From the NCBI RefSeq assembly GCF_001427125.1, contig NZ_LMGK01000022.1, forward strand, positions 286,126 to 350,125: a stretch of 64,000 bases of DNA, given 5' to 3'. This document shows, piece by piece, positions 41,023 to 49,738 of the stretch. Position 1 is the first letter of the stretch. Every line of letters starts with the position of its first letter. The stretch is from Pseudomonas sp. Root562 (GTDB lineage: Bacteria; Pseudomonadota; Gammaproteobacteria; Pseudomonadales; Pseudomonadaceae). The translations under genes and the position numbers were made by a program. A model generated the notes under the pieces. It was not told the origin of the DNA and did not search any database. It saw only the letters and a program-made list of their open reading frames with translations.

Positions 41023-41036
41023 TAGGACTACGACCC

Positions 41037-41315
41037 ATGACCAAATCGAGCTCAACTCCACCGGACACCGATCCAGACACCTCCAGCCAATCTCCCCACC
41101 AACCCAGCAACATCTTCCTCATCGCCCCCAATATCGACAATCAAACCCTGCTGGCATACGCCTGCGAATCGCTGGCCTCGGCGAATGTCATGGCCAGTGA
41201 TTTCGCCAGGTATCTGCAAGGCTCGCAGAGCAACACGCTGCTGGGGATTCAGCAATCGATCATGCTCGGGGAGCTGGCAGTCAACCGGGTGCTGGACAAC
41301 CTCGACCCGCCCTGA
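41037..41315 (+). CDS. DUF6124 family protein
   Basis: A 92-residue protein. The first 32 residues are Ser/Pro/Thr-rich and probably disordered. The second part has the family's helical region: FLIAPNIDNQTLLAYACESLASA, read in pieces as APNIDNQTLLAYACESL and NVMASDFARYL, ending ELAVNRVLDNLDPP. AGGA lies 9 bp before the ATG, directly after a hairpin. The family occurs in many copies in fluorescent pseudomonads and has no known function. A terminator follows, so it is a single-gene transcript. Confidence 0.8.
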   Translation: MTKSSSTPPDTDPDTSSQSPHQPSNIFLIAPNIDNQTLLAYACESLASANVMASDFARYLQGSQSNTLLGIQQSIMLGELAVNRVLDNLDPP

Positions 41316-41340
41316 TTCACACTGAACTGCAACGTCCGTG

Positions 41341-41378
41341 AAACCCGCCGTTTGTTTCATTACAGACTGCGGGTTTTT
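41341..41378 (+). terminator. Rho-independent terminator after the DUF6124 gene
   Basis: AAACCCGC (41341-41348) pairs perfectly with GCGGGTTT (41369-41376), and a T-run covers 41374-41378. The loop is 20 nt. Confidence 0.8.
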
Positions 41379-41614
41379 CGTTCCAGCAACCACGCCTGTG
41401 TCCAACCTGCTGATTCGTATTAACTTTTCAGTACATACAAAAAATCAAAAACTTATACAAGAAACCAAGGAATTAACACTTTCGACTGGCTAACCCGGAT
41501 TTAGCTGCTACGTTCAAGAGACGTGTCCTACAGGCTTGATAAGAAAGGGATTACGCAGTAACGGCCATCAAGTGCCGAGTCATCCAAGTGAGCCACCAGG
41601 GAGCCGGGGGAATC
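41379..41614. other. A/T-rich upstream region of the 41615 gene run
   Basis: The stretch near 41415-41480 is strongly A-rich compared with the window. A TATACA sequence occurs there, but no good -35 at the right distance. It is the likely promoter region for the long gene run that follows; nothing else was recognised. Confidence 0.4.
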
Positions 41615-42406
41615 ATGTCAAACACATTGGGGAAGCACGCCTTTCTTTTGGCGTTTTCGTTCGTGCCTTTTATTTACGCGCACGCGGATGACGCCGAGAC
41701 CGCCAACAAAAGCAACAACCCCCTGAACATCGCACCGGGGATGAGTCTGCAGGACTATTACACCCCGAAGTTTTACGACTCCAATATCCACACCAACGAT
41801 CTGTTGGTGCGTGGCACGCTGCCGATTGCGCCCAACGACTTCATCGGTGTCCCGCAGTTGATACGTGCCACTGCGCCTATCAGCACTCGCCCCGACCCCA
41901 GCAGCGGCTACAGCACCGGTGAGGGCGACCTCAACCTGTTCGATATCTTTCTGCTCAAGACCGAGGGTGTGCAATTGGGTGTTGGCCCGATGATCACCGC
42001 GCCCACCGCCGATCAGGACGAGCTCGGCACCGGCAAATGGCAAGGTGGTCTGGCCGCCGTCGCCATCGATTCCTCGCCCCGGGGCCTTTTGGGTGCGCTG
42101 GTGCAATACCAGAGCTCTTTCGCAGGTGACAGCGACCGGCCCCACGTCGAAAGCGCAACCTTGCAGCCTTTCATCATTCACAACCTGGAAAAAGGCTGGT
42201 ACCTGCGTTCAACCGGTACCTGGACCTTCGACCTGAAAAACGACACCCACTACATCCCACTCGGTTTGGGTGGCGGCAAAGTCTGGAAGTCCGGTTCCAA
42301 TATCCTCAACGCGTTCATCGAGCCGCAGTGGACCGTCGATCACAAAGGTGATGGCCTGCCGAAATTCACGCTGTACGCCGGCCTCAATGTCACGTTCGGC
42401 AAATAG
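41615..42406 (+). CDS. Exported outer-membrane beta-barrel protein (MetA-pathway-like)
   Basis: A 263-residue protein. The signal peptide ends AHA before DDAE. The mature part has alternating beta segments, an aromatic-rich C-terminus (YAGLNVTFGK), and resembles the Phenol_MetA_deg/'neuromedin U'-named barrels of Pseudomonas. The ATG at 41615 follows a GGGGGAA site; the GTG at 41588 has none. It heads a long run of co-oriented genes, with the next gene 10 bp away. The role could be outer-membrane uptake of a hydrophobic compound. This is inference from fold type. Confidence 0.7.
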   Translation: MSNTLGKHAFLLAFSFVPFIYAHADDAETANKSNNPLNIAPGMSLQDYYTPKFYDSNIHTNDLLVRGTLPIAPNDFIGVPQLIRATAPISTRPDPSSGYSTGEGDLNLFDIFLLKTEGVQLGVGPMITAPTADQDELGTGKWQGGLAAVAIDSSPRGLLGALVQYQSSFAGDSDRPHVESATLQPFIIHNLEKGWYLRSTGTWTFDLKNDTHYIPLGLGGGKVWKSGSNILNAFIEPQWTVDHKGDGLPKFTLYAGLNVTFGK

Positions 42407-42416
42407 GGATTTTTAT

Positions 42417-43868
42417 ATGCACATTGCACTTCGCGCCGCCGGTTTCAGCCTGATGACCATGTTCGTCAGTTGTGGGGTCGGTGCGCAGGAGCTGGACACG
42501 CGAATCGGCAAGATCAGCATGGAAGGCGAGCTGCCGGCCCACGACTCCGTCGCCAAACTGTACGCTGAACTGGATTTCCAGCAGGCCACCCAGAGTTACC
42601 TGTGGGCCTTGCCACTGGTGTCTTACGCGCAATGGCAGGCAGAGTTTCGCGACAAACTCGGCGCCCACAGTGGCGACCTGATGGTACTCAACAGCTACGA
42701 AGACAAGCTCGGTGTGATCACCGCCAATGCCACCACGCCGTATATCCTGGGCTTTGTCGATTTGAATGAAACCGGGCCGCTGGTCATTGAATTGCCGTCA
42801 GGCCCAACGGCGGGCGGCATCGGTGATTTCTGGCAGCGGGCGATCATCGACATGGGCCAGACCGGCCCGGACAAAGGCAAGGGCGGCAAATACCTGGTGC
42901 TGCCACCGGGCGCCGAGCCGCCGGCCGATGCTGGCAAGTATTACCTGGCCAAATCGGAAACCATGAACGTGCTGGTGGGTTTTCGTGTGCTCGATCCGGA
43001 CCCGGCCAAGGGCAAGGCACTGGTCGAACAATTCAAGATGTACCCCTACGCCCAACGTGCCGAGCCGACCAAGACCAAACTGCTCACTCCCGGCGGCAAA
43101 GCCTGGTCCGGCACCCAGCCACGCGGCCTGACGTATTGGCAGCGCCTGCACCAGATCATCCAGAAAGAACCGGTCAACGAACGCGACCGCTTTTACATGG
43201 CCATGCTCGCCAGCCTCGGCATCGAGAAAGACAAGCCGTTCAACCCCAATGACAACCAGCGCAAGGCACTTGAGCAAGGGGCACAGGTCGGTGAGCTGAT
43301 CGCCAAGGCCAACACCTTCGCCAAGCGTTTCCCGGATGCACAGTACTGGCCTGATCGGCAATGGGACACGGTGCTGAACATCGCCGAGCCATCGCAACGC
43401 GTGGCCTATTACGACCAGCTGTGGGAACGCAGTGCGTGGTTCTACGAAGCGGTCACCAACACCAAAGGCATGGTCTCGAAAACCCCGGGCCTCGGTCAGA
43501 CCTACCTGGGCGCCTACACCGATGCCAAGGGTGAATGGCTCGACGGCGGGAAAAACTATCGCCTGCACGTCGGCGCCAATCCTCCGGCCAAGCAGTTCTG
43601 GTCGATGACCGTGTACGACATCGACAGTCGCTGCCTGATCGACAATCCGCAGCGCAAGGCCGACCTCTCCTCGCGCCAGGACCTGAAGAAAAACGCCGAT
43701 GGGTCCGTCGACCTGTACTTCGGCCCGACCGCACCAAAAGGCTTCGAGAATAATTGGGTACAAACCCTGCCGGGCAAGCACTGGTTCAGTTACTTCCGTC
43801 TGTACGCGCCGACCGAGGCCTATTTCGACAAAAGCTGGAAACTCGACGACATCACAAACGTGGAATAA
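42417..43868 (+). CDS. Exported DUF1254/DUF1214 protein (first copy)
   Basis: A 483-residue protein. The signal peptide ends VGAQE. The DUF1254 half has ATTPYILGFVDL and LVIELPSGPT; the DUF1214 half has FWSMTVYDIDSRCLIDNP and SVDLYFGP, near the C-terminus. The ATG at 42417 follows a weak AGGGA site. It is 27 bp before a second DUF1254 gene. The family has no established reaction; the fold is mostly beta. The likely location is the periplasm. Confidence 0.87.
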   Translation: MHIALRAAGFSLMTMFVSCGVGAQELDTRIGKISMEGELPAHDSVAKLYAELDFQQATQSYLWALPLVSYAQWQAEFRDKLGAHSGDLMVLNSYEDKLGVITANATTPYILGFVDLNETGPLVIELPSGPTAGGIGDFWQRAIIDMGQTGPDKGKGGKYLVLPPGAEPPADAGKYYLAKSETMNVLVGFRVLDPDPAKGKALVEQFKMYPYAQRAEPTKTKLLTPGGKAWSGTQPRGLTYWQRLHQIIQKEPVNERDRFYMAMLASLGIEKDKPFNPNDNQRKALEQGAQVGELIAKANTFAKRFPDAQYWPDRQWDTVLNIAEPSQRVAYYDQLWERSAWFYEAVTNTKGMVSKTPGLGQTYLGAYTDAKGEWLDGGKNYRLHVGANPPAKQFWSMTVYDIDSRCLIDNPQRKADLSSRQDLKKNADGSVDLYFGPTAPKGFENNWVQTLPGKHWFSYFRLYAPTEAYFDKSWKLDDITNVE

Positions 43869-43895
43869 CGCCCGCGATTGCAACAAGGACGCATG

Positions 43896-45302
43896 ATGAA
43901 TCAACGTAACGTGCTGTTGACCGTAGTGACCCTGGCGCTGAGCACCAGTGCCTGGGCCGAGTTCACAGCCACCCCGGAACAAGCAAGAGGCATCGCCAAG
44001 GAAGCCTATTTATACGGTTTCCCGGTGGTGGAGATGTACAAGACGCTCTACACCCAGGCCGTAGACGAGACGAGCGCGAACTACAAGGCACCGTTCAATC
44101 AGATCGGCAACACCGCCAAGGCCTTTACCGCCAAGGACACCGCGTTCGTCACGCCAAATGCTGACACGCCCTACTCCTTCGTGTGGATGGACTTGCGCGC
44201 AGAACCGCTGGTACTGACGCTTCCGCCCGTCGAAGAGCACCGTTATTACTCCGTGCAGCTGATTGACGCCTATACGCAAAACTTCGCCTACCTGGGCACC
44301 CGCAGCACTGGCAATAACGGTGGCCATTTCATGATCGCCGGCCCCGACTGGCAGGGTAAGCAACCGTTGAACATCGATCGGCTGCTGCGCAGTGAAAGCA
44401 ACATCGCCTACGCGCTGTATCGCACCCAGCTGTTCGATGACGCGGACTTGGCCAAGGTCAAGCAGATCCAGAAGGGTTACAAGGTCGAAACCCTGAGTCA
44501 TTACGACAAGCACAAGGCGCCGCCGGCCCCGGCAAAAATCGCCTGGCCCAAACCCGCGCCGACCATGAGCGACACCCCGGACCTGTTCCGCTACCTGAAT
44601 TTCATGCTGGCCTTCACCCCGCCCCAGGACGTTGAAAAGGATCTTCTTGCACGTTTCAAAACCATTGGCATCGAAGCCGGCAAACCATTCGACCTGAGCA
44701 AACTGAGCGCCGATCAACGCCAGGCCCTGGAAGATGGCATCGCTGACGCGAAAGCAGAGTTCGCCCAATTCAAGAAAAGCAGAGTCGATACCCACGAAGT
44801 CACCAGCGGCGATTTTTTTGGCACCCGCGACCACCTCAAGGGCAACTACCTGTACCGCTACGCGGGCGCCAACATGGGGATTTTCGGCAATTCCGCTGAA
44901 GAGGCGAATTACATCGGTTACTTCGTCGACAAGGACAACCACCCTGTCGATGCCTCGAAGCACGACTACACCTTGCATTTCGATAAAGGTGCCCTGCCCC
45001 CGGCCGACGCTTTCTGGTCGCTGACGATGTACGACGGCAGGAACAAACTGCTGGTGGCCAATCCGCTTAATCGCTACCTGATCAACTCGCGCATGCTGCC
45101 GGACCTCAAGCTCGACGCGGACGGCGGCCTGACCCTTTACATACAAAACAAGGCACCGGCCAAAGAGCTGGAAAGCAACTGGCTGCCAGCACCGAACGGT
45201 CCGTTCTATGGCGTATTGCGCCTCTACTTGCCGAAACCGGAAGTCAACAGCGGCCAATGGAAAATGCCGTTGCTGACACCCGTCAACCAACAAGATCAAT
45301 AA
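43896..45302 (+). CDS. Exported DUF1254/DUF1214 protein (second copy)
   Basis: A 468-residue protein. The signal peptide ends AWAEF. The DUF1254 half carries TPNADTPYSFVWMDL and LVLTLPPVEEHRYYSVQ, closer to the family consensus than the first copy; DUF1214 has FWSLTMYDGRNKLLVANP. The ATG at 43896 is 6 bp after AAGGA; the adjacent ATG at 43893 is only 3 bp away. The copies differ strongly and are not a recent duplication. The pair is flanked by two barrel genes. Confidence 0.87.
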   Translation: MNQRNVLLTVVTLALSTSAWAEFTATPEQARGIAKEAYLYGFPVVEMYKTLYTQAVDETSANYKAPFNQIGNTAKAFTAKDTAFVTPNADTPYSFVWMDLRAEPLVLTLPPVEEHRYYSVQLIDAYTQNFAYLGTRSTGNNGGHFMIAGPDWQGKQPLNIDRLLRSESNIAYALYRTQLFDDADLAKVKQIQKGYKVETLSHYDKHKAPPAPAKIAWPKPAPTMSDTPDLFRYLNFMLAFTPPQDVEKDLLARFKTIGIEAGKPFDLSKLSADQRQALEDGIADAKAEFAQFKKSRVDTHEVTSGDFFGTRDHLKGNYLYRYAGANMGIFGNSAEEANYIGYFVDKDNHPVDASKHDYTLHFDKGALPPADAFWSLTMYDGRNKLLVANPLNRYLINSRMLPDLKLDADGGLTLYIQNKAPAKELESNWLPAPNGPFYGVLRLYLPKPEVNSGQWKMPLLTPVNQQDQ

Positions 45303-45314
45303 GCGGAGTCAGTG

Positions 45315-46259
45315 ATGATCAAGCCCTGTGTTGTGCGCCCATTGTTGGCGCTGTGCATGATCGGCGGCAGTCCGCTGGTGTTGGCCGTTGAAGGCGGCGT
45401 CGGCCGGCCGATCACCGGGCAGCAGGTTTTTTCCAATGCCGGGATCGTGCCGCCCGAACCGGGCTGGGTCATGTCGCTGACCAGCATCTGGTATGACGGC
45501 GATCTCAAGGGCAACACCCAAGTGCCGATTGTCGGCGCGTTGAGTACCGGGCTGGACATGAAGGTTTCCTACACCATGGCCAACTTCACCCATGTCTGGG
45601 ACACCGGCAAGGGACGCTGGAACTACGCCTCGGCCATCGGCGTGCCCGTGCAGTACACCGACGTCACCGCCAACATCACAGGTCCTCGCGGCAGAACCCT
45701 GGGGACAGAAGACACAGGCACCCAGTTTGCCGACATGCTGGTGACACCGATCGCCGCCGGCTATCACTTCGACGAGGTCAACCACATCTCGTTCTCGCTG
45801 CCGATCTACTTGCCGACCGGCGCCTATAACGACGACCGCTTGGCCAACCCCGGGCAGAACACCTACACCTTCATGCCTACCGTGGCGTTCACTCATCTGG
45901 ACGGAAACGGTGGCGAGCTCACCCTGTCCAGCGGCCTTGAGTTCTACAGCGAAAACGACGCCACGGATTACCAGAACGGCGATCTATTCACCTTCGACGC
46001 GCTCTGGACCCACGGCTTCGGCAATGGCTGGGCTGCCGGTGTGGCCGCCGGTTACATCCAGCAGATCAACGACGATAGCGGCAGCGCCACCAGCGGTTTT
46101 CGCGGGCGCTCGGTGGGCGCCGGTCCTGTCGTGGGCTGGACCGGCAAGTTTGCCGACGCCGAAGCCAACCTGAGCCTGCGCTGGGTGCCGGAGTTCGACA
46201 CCAAGAACCGGCCGGAAGGCAATGGCATCGCCGTCAACATGACACTGGCATTTTTCTAG
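45315..46259 (+). CDS. Exported transporter-like outer-membrane protein (MetA-pathway family)
   Basis: A 314-residue protein with a signal peptide ending VLAVE. The sequence is rich in short beta segments with alternating aromatic residues, FTHVWDTGKGRWNYASAIGV being typical of the Phenol_MetA_deg family. It ends MTLAFF, fitting a barrel. The ATG at 45315 is 6 bp after CGGAG; the GTG at 45312 is less well placed. The next gene, moxR, follows 8 bp later. The barrel genes flank the DUF1254 pair on both sides. Confidence 0.8.
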   Translation: MIKPCVVRPLLALCMIGGSPLVLAVEGGVGRPITGQQVFSNAGIVPPEPGWVMSLTSIWYDGDLKGNTQVPIVGALSTGLDMKVSYTMANFTHVWDTGKGRWNYASAIGVPVQYTDVTANITGPRGRTLGTEDTGTQFADMLVTPIAAGYHFDEVNHISFSLPIYLPTGAYNDDRLANPGQNTYTFMPTVAFTHLDGNGGELTLSSGLEFYSENDATDYQNGDLFTFDALWTHGFGNGWAAGVAAGYIQQINDDSGSATSGFRGRSVGAGPVVGWTGKFADAEANLSLRWVPEFDTKNRPEGNGIAVNMTLAFF

Positions 46260-46267
46260 GAGGCCGC

Positions 46268-47248
46268 GTGACTGCGCTCAATGACCTCAACGCCCTGCAA
46301 GCCAGCATCGCCGAAGCAGTGCTCGGCCAGGACCAGGTGATCCGGCAAATCCTCCTGGGCTTGCTGGCCAACGGGCACCTGCTGCTGGAAAGCCTGCCCG
46401 GGCTGGCCAAGACCCGCACGGTGAAAGCGCTGGCCAAGCACCTGGACGCGAAGATGAGCCGCATCCAGTTCACCCCGGACTTGCTGCCGTCGGACATCAC
46501 CGGCGCCGAAGTGCTGCATCAGGTCGGTGGGCAAAACCAGATCCAGTTCCAGCCCGGCCCGCTGTTCGGCAACCTGATCCTGGCCGACGAAATCAACCGC
46601 GCCCCGGCCAAGGTCCAGGCCGCCTTGCTGGAGGCCATGGAAGAACGGCAGATCACCGTGGCCGGCAACAGCCATGCCTTGCCGGAATTGTTCATCGTCG
46701 TTGCCACCCAAAACCCGATCGAACAGGAAGGCACTTATCCGCTGCCGGAAGCGCAGATGGACCGTTTCCTGATGAAAGTGCTGCTGGATTACCCGAGTGC
46801 GGAAAACGAAAGCCAGGTATTGCGCCTGCTGCGCGAAGAAGAACAGGCCCTCGGCGCCAAAGCCCCCGCGGTCAAAGGCTTCGAGCTGTCGCAAGAGGTG
46901 ATCTTTGCCGCACGCCGGGAAGTCAGTGCGGTGCACGTGTCCCCCGCCATCGACCGCTACCTGATCGACCTGATCAACGCCACGCGCCACCCGGCTGATT
47001 ACGACGCCGACCTAGCTCGCTGGATTGCCATCGGTGCCAGCCCTCGCGGAGGGATCGGCCTGGACCGTTGCGCCCGGGCCGATGCGTGGTTGCAAGGCCA
47101 GGACTTCGTCTCGCCGGATAACGTGCGCGCCGTGGTGCACCCGGTGCTGCGTCATCGCCTGCAACTGAGCTACGACGCGGTGGCCGATGGTGTAACGGCC
47201 GATCAAGTGCTCGACCGTTTGCTCGATAAAGTCGCGATTCCTGCATGA
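46268..47248 (+). CDS. MoxR family AAA+ ATPase
   Basis: A 326-residue AAA+ ATPase. The Walker A is SLPGLAKTRT near residues 42-51, the Walker B is LILADEINRAP near residue 102, and the sensor segment is VATQNPIEQEGTYPLPEAQ. The GTG start at 46268 has AGGAGG 4 bp upstream. MoxR proteins act as chaperones that mature partners, usually the vWA proteins encoded downstream, as here. The stop overlaps the DUF58 start by 4 bp. Confidence 0.93.
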   Translation: MTALNDLNALQASIAEAVLGQDQVIRQILLGLLANGHLLLESLPGLAKTRTVKALAKHLDAKMSRIQFTPDLLPSDITGAEVLHQVGGQNQIQFQPGPLFGNLILADEINRAPAKVQAALLEAMEERQITVAGNSHALPELFIVVATQNPIEQEGTYPLPEAQMDRFLMKVLLDYPSAENESQVLRLLREEEQALGAKAPAVKGFELSQEVIFAARREVSAVHVSPAIDRYLIDLINATRHPADYDADLARWIAIGASPRGGIGLDRCARADAWLQGQDFVSPDNVRAVVHPVLRHRLQLSYDAVADGVTADQVLDRLLDKVAIPA

Positions 47249-48180
47249 ATGCTGATGGGCGGGTCTACGTTTCTCTGGCGCAATTGATGGCCGTGGAGTT
47301 TAAGGCTCGCGACCTGAGTTTTGCTGCCCGCCAACCGCAGGGCAGTATTCTGGCCGGCAATCACGCGTCGCGCTTGCGCGGTCGCGGATTGAACTTCGAT
47401 GAGCTGCGACGCTATCAGCCGGGGGATGATTTGCGGCACCTGGATTGGCGCGCCTCGCTGCGTACCGGTAAACCGGTGGTGCGCACCTTCACCGAAGAGC
47501 GCGATCGCCCGGCGTTGATCCTGGTCGATCAACGCATGTCGATGTTCTTCGGTTCGCAACGCAGCTTCAAATCCGCGGTCGCCGCCGAGCTGGGCGCGCT
47601 GGCGGCGTGGATGGTGTTCAACGCCGGCGACCGGGTCGGCGGGCTGGTGTTCAACGACCGGCGCATCGACAGCATCGCGCCGCTGCGTAGCCGCAAACGC
47701 ATCGAAGCGTTGTGCAGCCGCATCGCCGAACAGAATCAGGCGTTGAATGCCGCCAACCCGGACGCTGAAGGTCAAGACCAGCTCGACAAGGTCTTGCAAC
47801 AGTGCCTGGCCGTGGCCGGTCACGATCACCTGATCTGCATCGTCAGTGACTTTGCCGGTGCCGGCGAACGAACCTTGCAGTTGATGCGGCAGCTCGCGGC
47901 GCACAACGATGTGATCGCCATGCAGGTCTACGATCCCTTGGCCTTGAATCTGCCGAAAAATGGCCGACTGCTGATCACCCAAGGCCAGCTCCAGGTTGAA
48001 CTGGCGGTGGAACGCCGTCAGGTGCACCAGCCATTGGGCGACTTTCTCAGCGGCCGGCTCAAAGATGTGGCCACGCTGCTGCGGCGCAGCCAGGTGCCAC
48101 TGATGATGTTCAGCACCGCCGTTGAAGCTCACGAACAATTGCGCGCCGAGTTGGGCAAGCAGTCGGGGACGCGGCGATGA
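47245..48180 (+). CDS. DUF58 domain-containing protein
   Basis: A 311-residue cytoplasmic protein with the family signature RYQPGDDLRHLDWRASLRTG and a vWA-like C-terminal fold; RTFTEERDRPALILVDQ follows. Overlaps moxR and the DUF4381 gene by 4 bp each. DUF58 proteins are standard partners of MoxR in envelope-stress modules. It has no membrane segment. The function of DUF58 is not established. Confidence 0.92.
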   Translation: MNADGRVYVSLAQLMAVEFKARDLSFAARQPQGSILAGNHASRLRGRGLNFDELRRYQPGDDLRHLDWRASLRTGKPVVRTFTEERDRPALILVDQRMSMFFGSQRSFKSAVAAELGALAAWMVFNAGDRVGGLVFNDRRIDSIAPLRSRKRIEALCSRIAEQNQALNAANPDAEGQDQLDKVLQQCLAVAGHDHLICIVSDFAGAGERTLQLMRQLAAHNDVIAMQVYDPLALNLPKNGRLLITQGQLQVELAVERRQVHQPLGDFLSGRLKDVATLLRRSQVPLMMFSTAVEAHEQLRAELGKQSGTRR

Positions 48181-48758
48181 ACCCGAATATTCCGGGCATC
48201 GAGCAGCTCAAGGAAATCGCCTTGCCGGCACCGATCAGTTATGCGCCGCAAACCTGGGGTTGGTGGATGCTTTTGGCAGTATTGGTTGTTGCGATTTCAT
48301 TACTGACCGCCCGCCGATATCGGCAATGGCGGCGTGACCGCTATCGGCGTGAAGCCCTGGTGCGGCTGGCACAGTTACAAAAACGCAGCAATGACCTGAA
48401 CGCGTTGCGCGAGCTTCCAGAACTGCTCAAGCGCGTGGCCATCTCAATGCCCCGCACAAACCCCGTAGGAGCGAGGCTTGCCCGCGAATCAGGCACCTCG
48501 GACGCCAAGACCGATCGCGTTATCGTTCATCGCGGGCAAGCCATGCTCCTACAGGGGCCTGCTGCGCTTGGAAAAGAGGATTGGCAGGCTTTTTTGCAAC
48601 GGCACAGTAAAGAGCCACTCCCCGCCGATTTCAGTCAGCAACTGGCCCTGCTTGCCTATGCACCGGATGCGCTGTTGCGCGCCCTGCCCCCCGAACAACG
48701 CCAGCAGTTGTTCGACACCTGCAAACTCTGGGTGGAGCGGCATCATGTGGCAGTTTGA
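48177..48758 (+). CDS. DUF4381 protein with in-frame REP insertion
   Basis: A 193-residue protein with one membrane helix at about residues 23-41 (WWMLLAVLVVAISLLTA) and a basic segment after it. Residues 96-127 are encoded by a REP inverted pair, an in-frame insertion of about 32 residues that is low in family-like character. Without it the length would be about 161, nearer the family's usual size. The frame resumes with GKEDWQAFLQRHSKEPLP. The stop overlaps the batA start by 14 bp, so translation coupling is preserved. Confidence 0.85.
   Translation: MNPNIPGIEQLKEIALPAPISYAPQTWGWWMLLAVLVVAISLLTARRYRQWRRDRYRREALVRLAQLQKRSNDLNALRELPELLKRVAISMPRTNPVGARLARESGTSDAKTDRVIVHRGQAMLLQGPAALGKEDWQAFLQRHSKEPLPADFSQQLALLAYAPDALLRALPPEQRQQLFDTCKLWVERHHVAV
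48461..48556. repeat. REP pair inside the DUF4381 reading frame
   Basis: CCCGTAGGAGCGAGGCTTGC begins the left arm, and the right arm reads GCGGGCAAGCCATGCTCCTAC. It is the same type as the intergenic pair at 14240, but lies wholly within a coding sequence and keeps the frame open. Confidence 0.85.
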
Positions 48759-49737
48759 ATACCCGTGGCTGTTATTGCTGCTGCCCTTGCCGTGGCTCGG
48801 TTATCGCTACCTGCCTGATTATCGCGAAGCTCGCAGCGCGGTCCGGGTGCCGTTTTTCGGCGCCATGAGCCGTGCGGTTGGCCAGGCGCCAAGCCAGGCC
48901 GGAACTCGCACCAACCACTGGCAGTTGCTGCTCAATCTGCTGGTGTGGGCGCTGTTGCTGCTGGCGGCCGCCCGCCCGGTGTACGTGGAAAAACCTATCG
49001 AGCGCCAGCAACCGGTGCGCGACCTGATGCTCGCCATCGACATTTCCCAGTCCATGGAAACCACCGATTTCACGGATGCCAACGGCCAGAAGATCAATCG
49101 CCTGGCAGCGGTCAAGGACGTGGTGCATGGTTTTATCGACAAACGCAAAGAGGATCGCCTGGGCCTGATCGTGTTTGGCAGCGGCGCTTACCCGCAGGCG
49201 CCACTGACCCTCGATCATGCCAGCCTGTCGCTGTTGCTGGACGATACCGGCATCGGCATGGCCGGGCCCAACACCGCGATCGGGGACGCCATTGGCCTGA
49301 GCCTGAAGCTGCTGGACCAGGCCCATGAACAGGAAAAAGTCGTCATTCTGCTCACAGACGGCAACGACACCAGCAGCGCCATCACGCCGGATCACGCAGC
49401 ACAAATGGCTGCCGCCAAAGGCGTAGTGATCCACACCATCGGCATCGGCGACCCGGGCGCCGAGGGCGAAGCCAAGGTCAATTTGCAGGGCTTGCAGCAG
49501 ATTGCCACAGCCACCGGTGGCAAGTTCTTCCGTGCCGAAGATCGCGATGCACTGGATCAGGTCTACAGCACCCTCGATCAACTCACCCCTCATCAAGTGC
49601 AAACCTTCAGCCACCAACCCAAACGCGATCTGTTCTGGTGGCCGCTCGGGATGGCCATCGCGGTACTCGCGCTCTATCACCTGTTCGCCATGCTGCGTCC
49701 ACGTTTGTTTATTGTGCGTCAGCGGCAGGAGGTTTGA
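48745..49737 (+). CDS. batA: vWA domain membrane protein BatA
   Basis: A 330-residue protein. A first helix near residues 5-20 (YPWLLLLLPLPWLGY), a second at about 57-75, and a third near the C-terminus anchor it. The vWA domain between them has the MIDAS motif DISQS at Asp99. It overlaps the DUF4381 end by 14 bp; GGAG lies about 8 bp before the ATG. BatA/BatB pairs with BatD are linked to aerotolerance and envelope integrity in several bacteria, though the mechanism is unclear. Confidence 0.9.
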   Translation: MWQFEYPWLLLLLPLPWLGYRYLPDYREARSAVRVPFFGAMSRAVGQAPSQAGTRTNHWQLLLNLLVWALLLLAAARPVYVEKPIERQQPVRDLMLAIDISQSMETTDFTDANGQKINRLAAVKDVVHGFIDKRKEDRLGLIVFGSGAYPQAPLTLDHASLSLLLDDTGIGMAGPNTAIGDAIGLSLKLLDQAHEQEKVVILLTDGNDTSSAITPDHAAQMAAAKGVVIHTIGIGDPGAEGEAKVNLQGLQQIATATGGKFFRAEDRDALDQVYSTLDQLTPHQVQTFSHQPKRDLFWWPLGMAIAVLALYHLFAMLRPRLFIVRQRQEV

Positions 49738-49738
49738 G

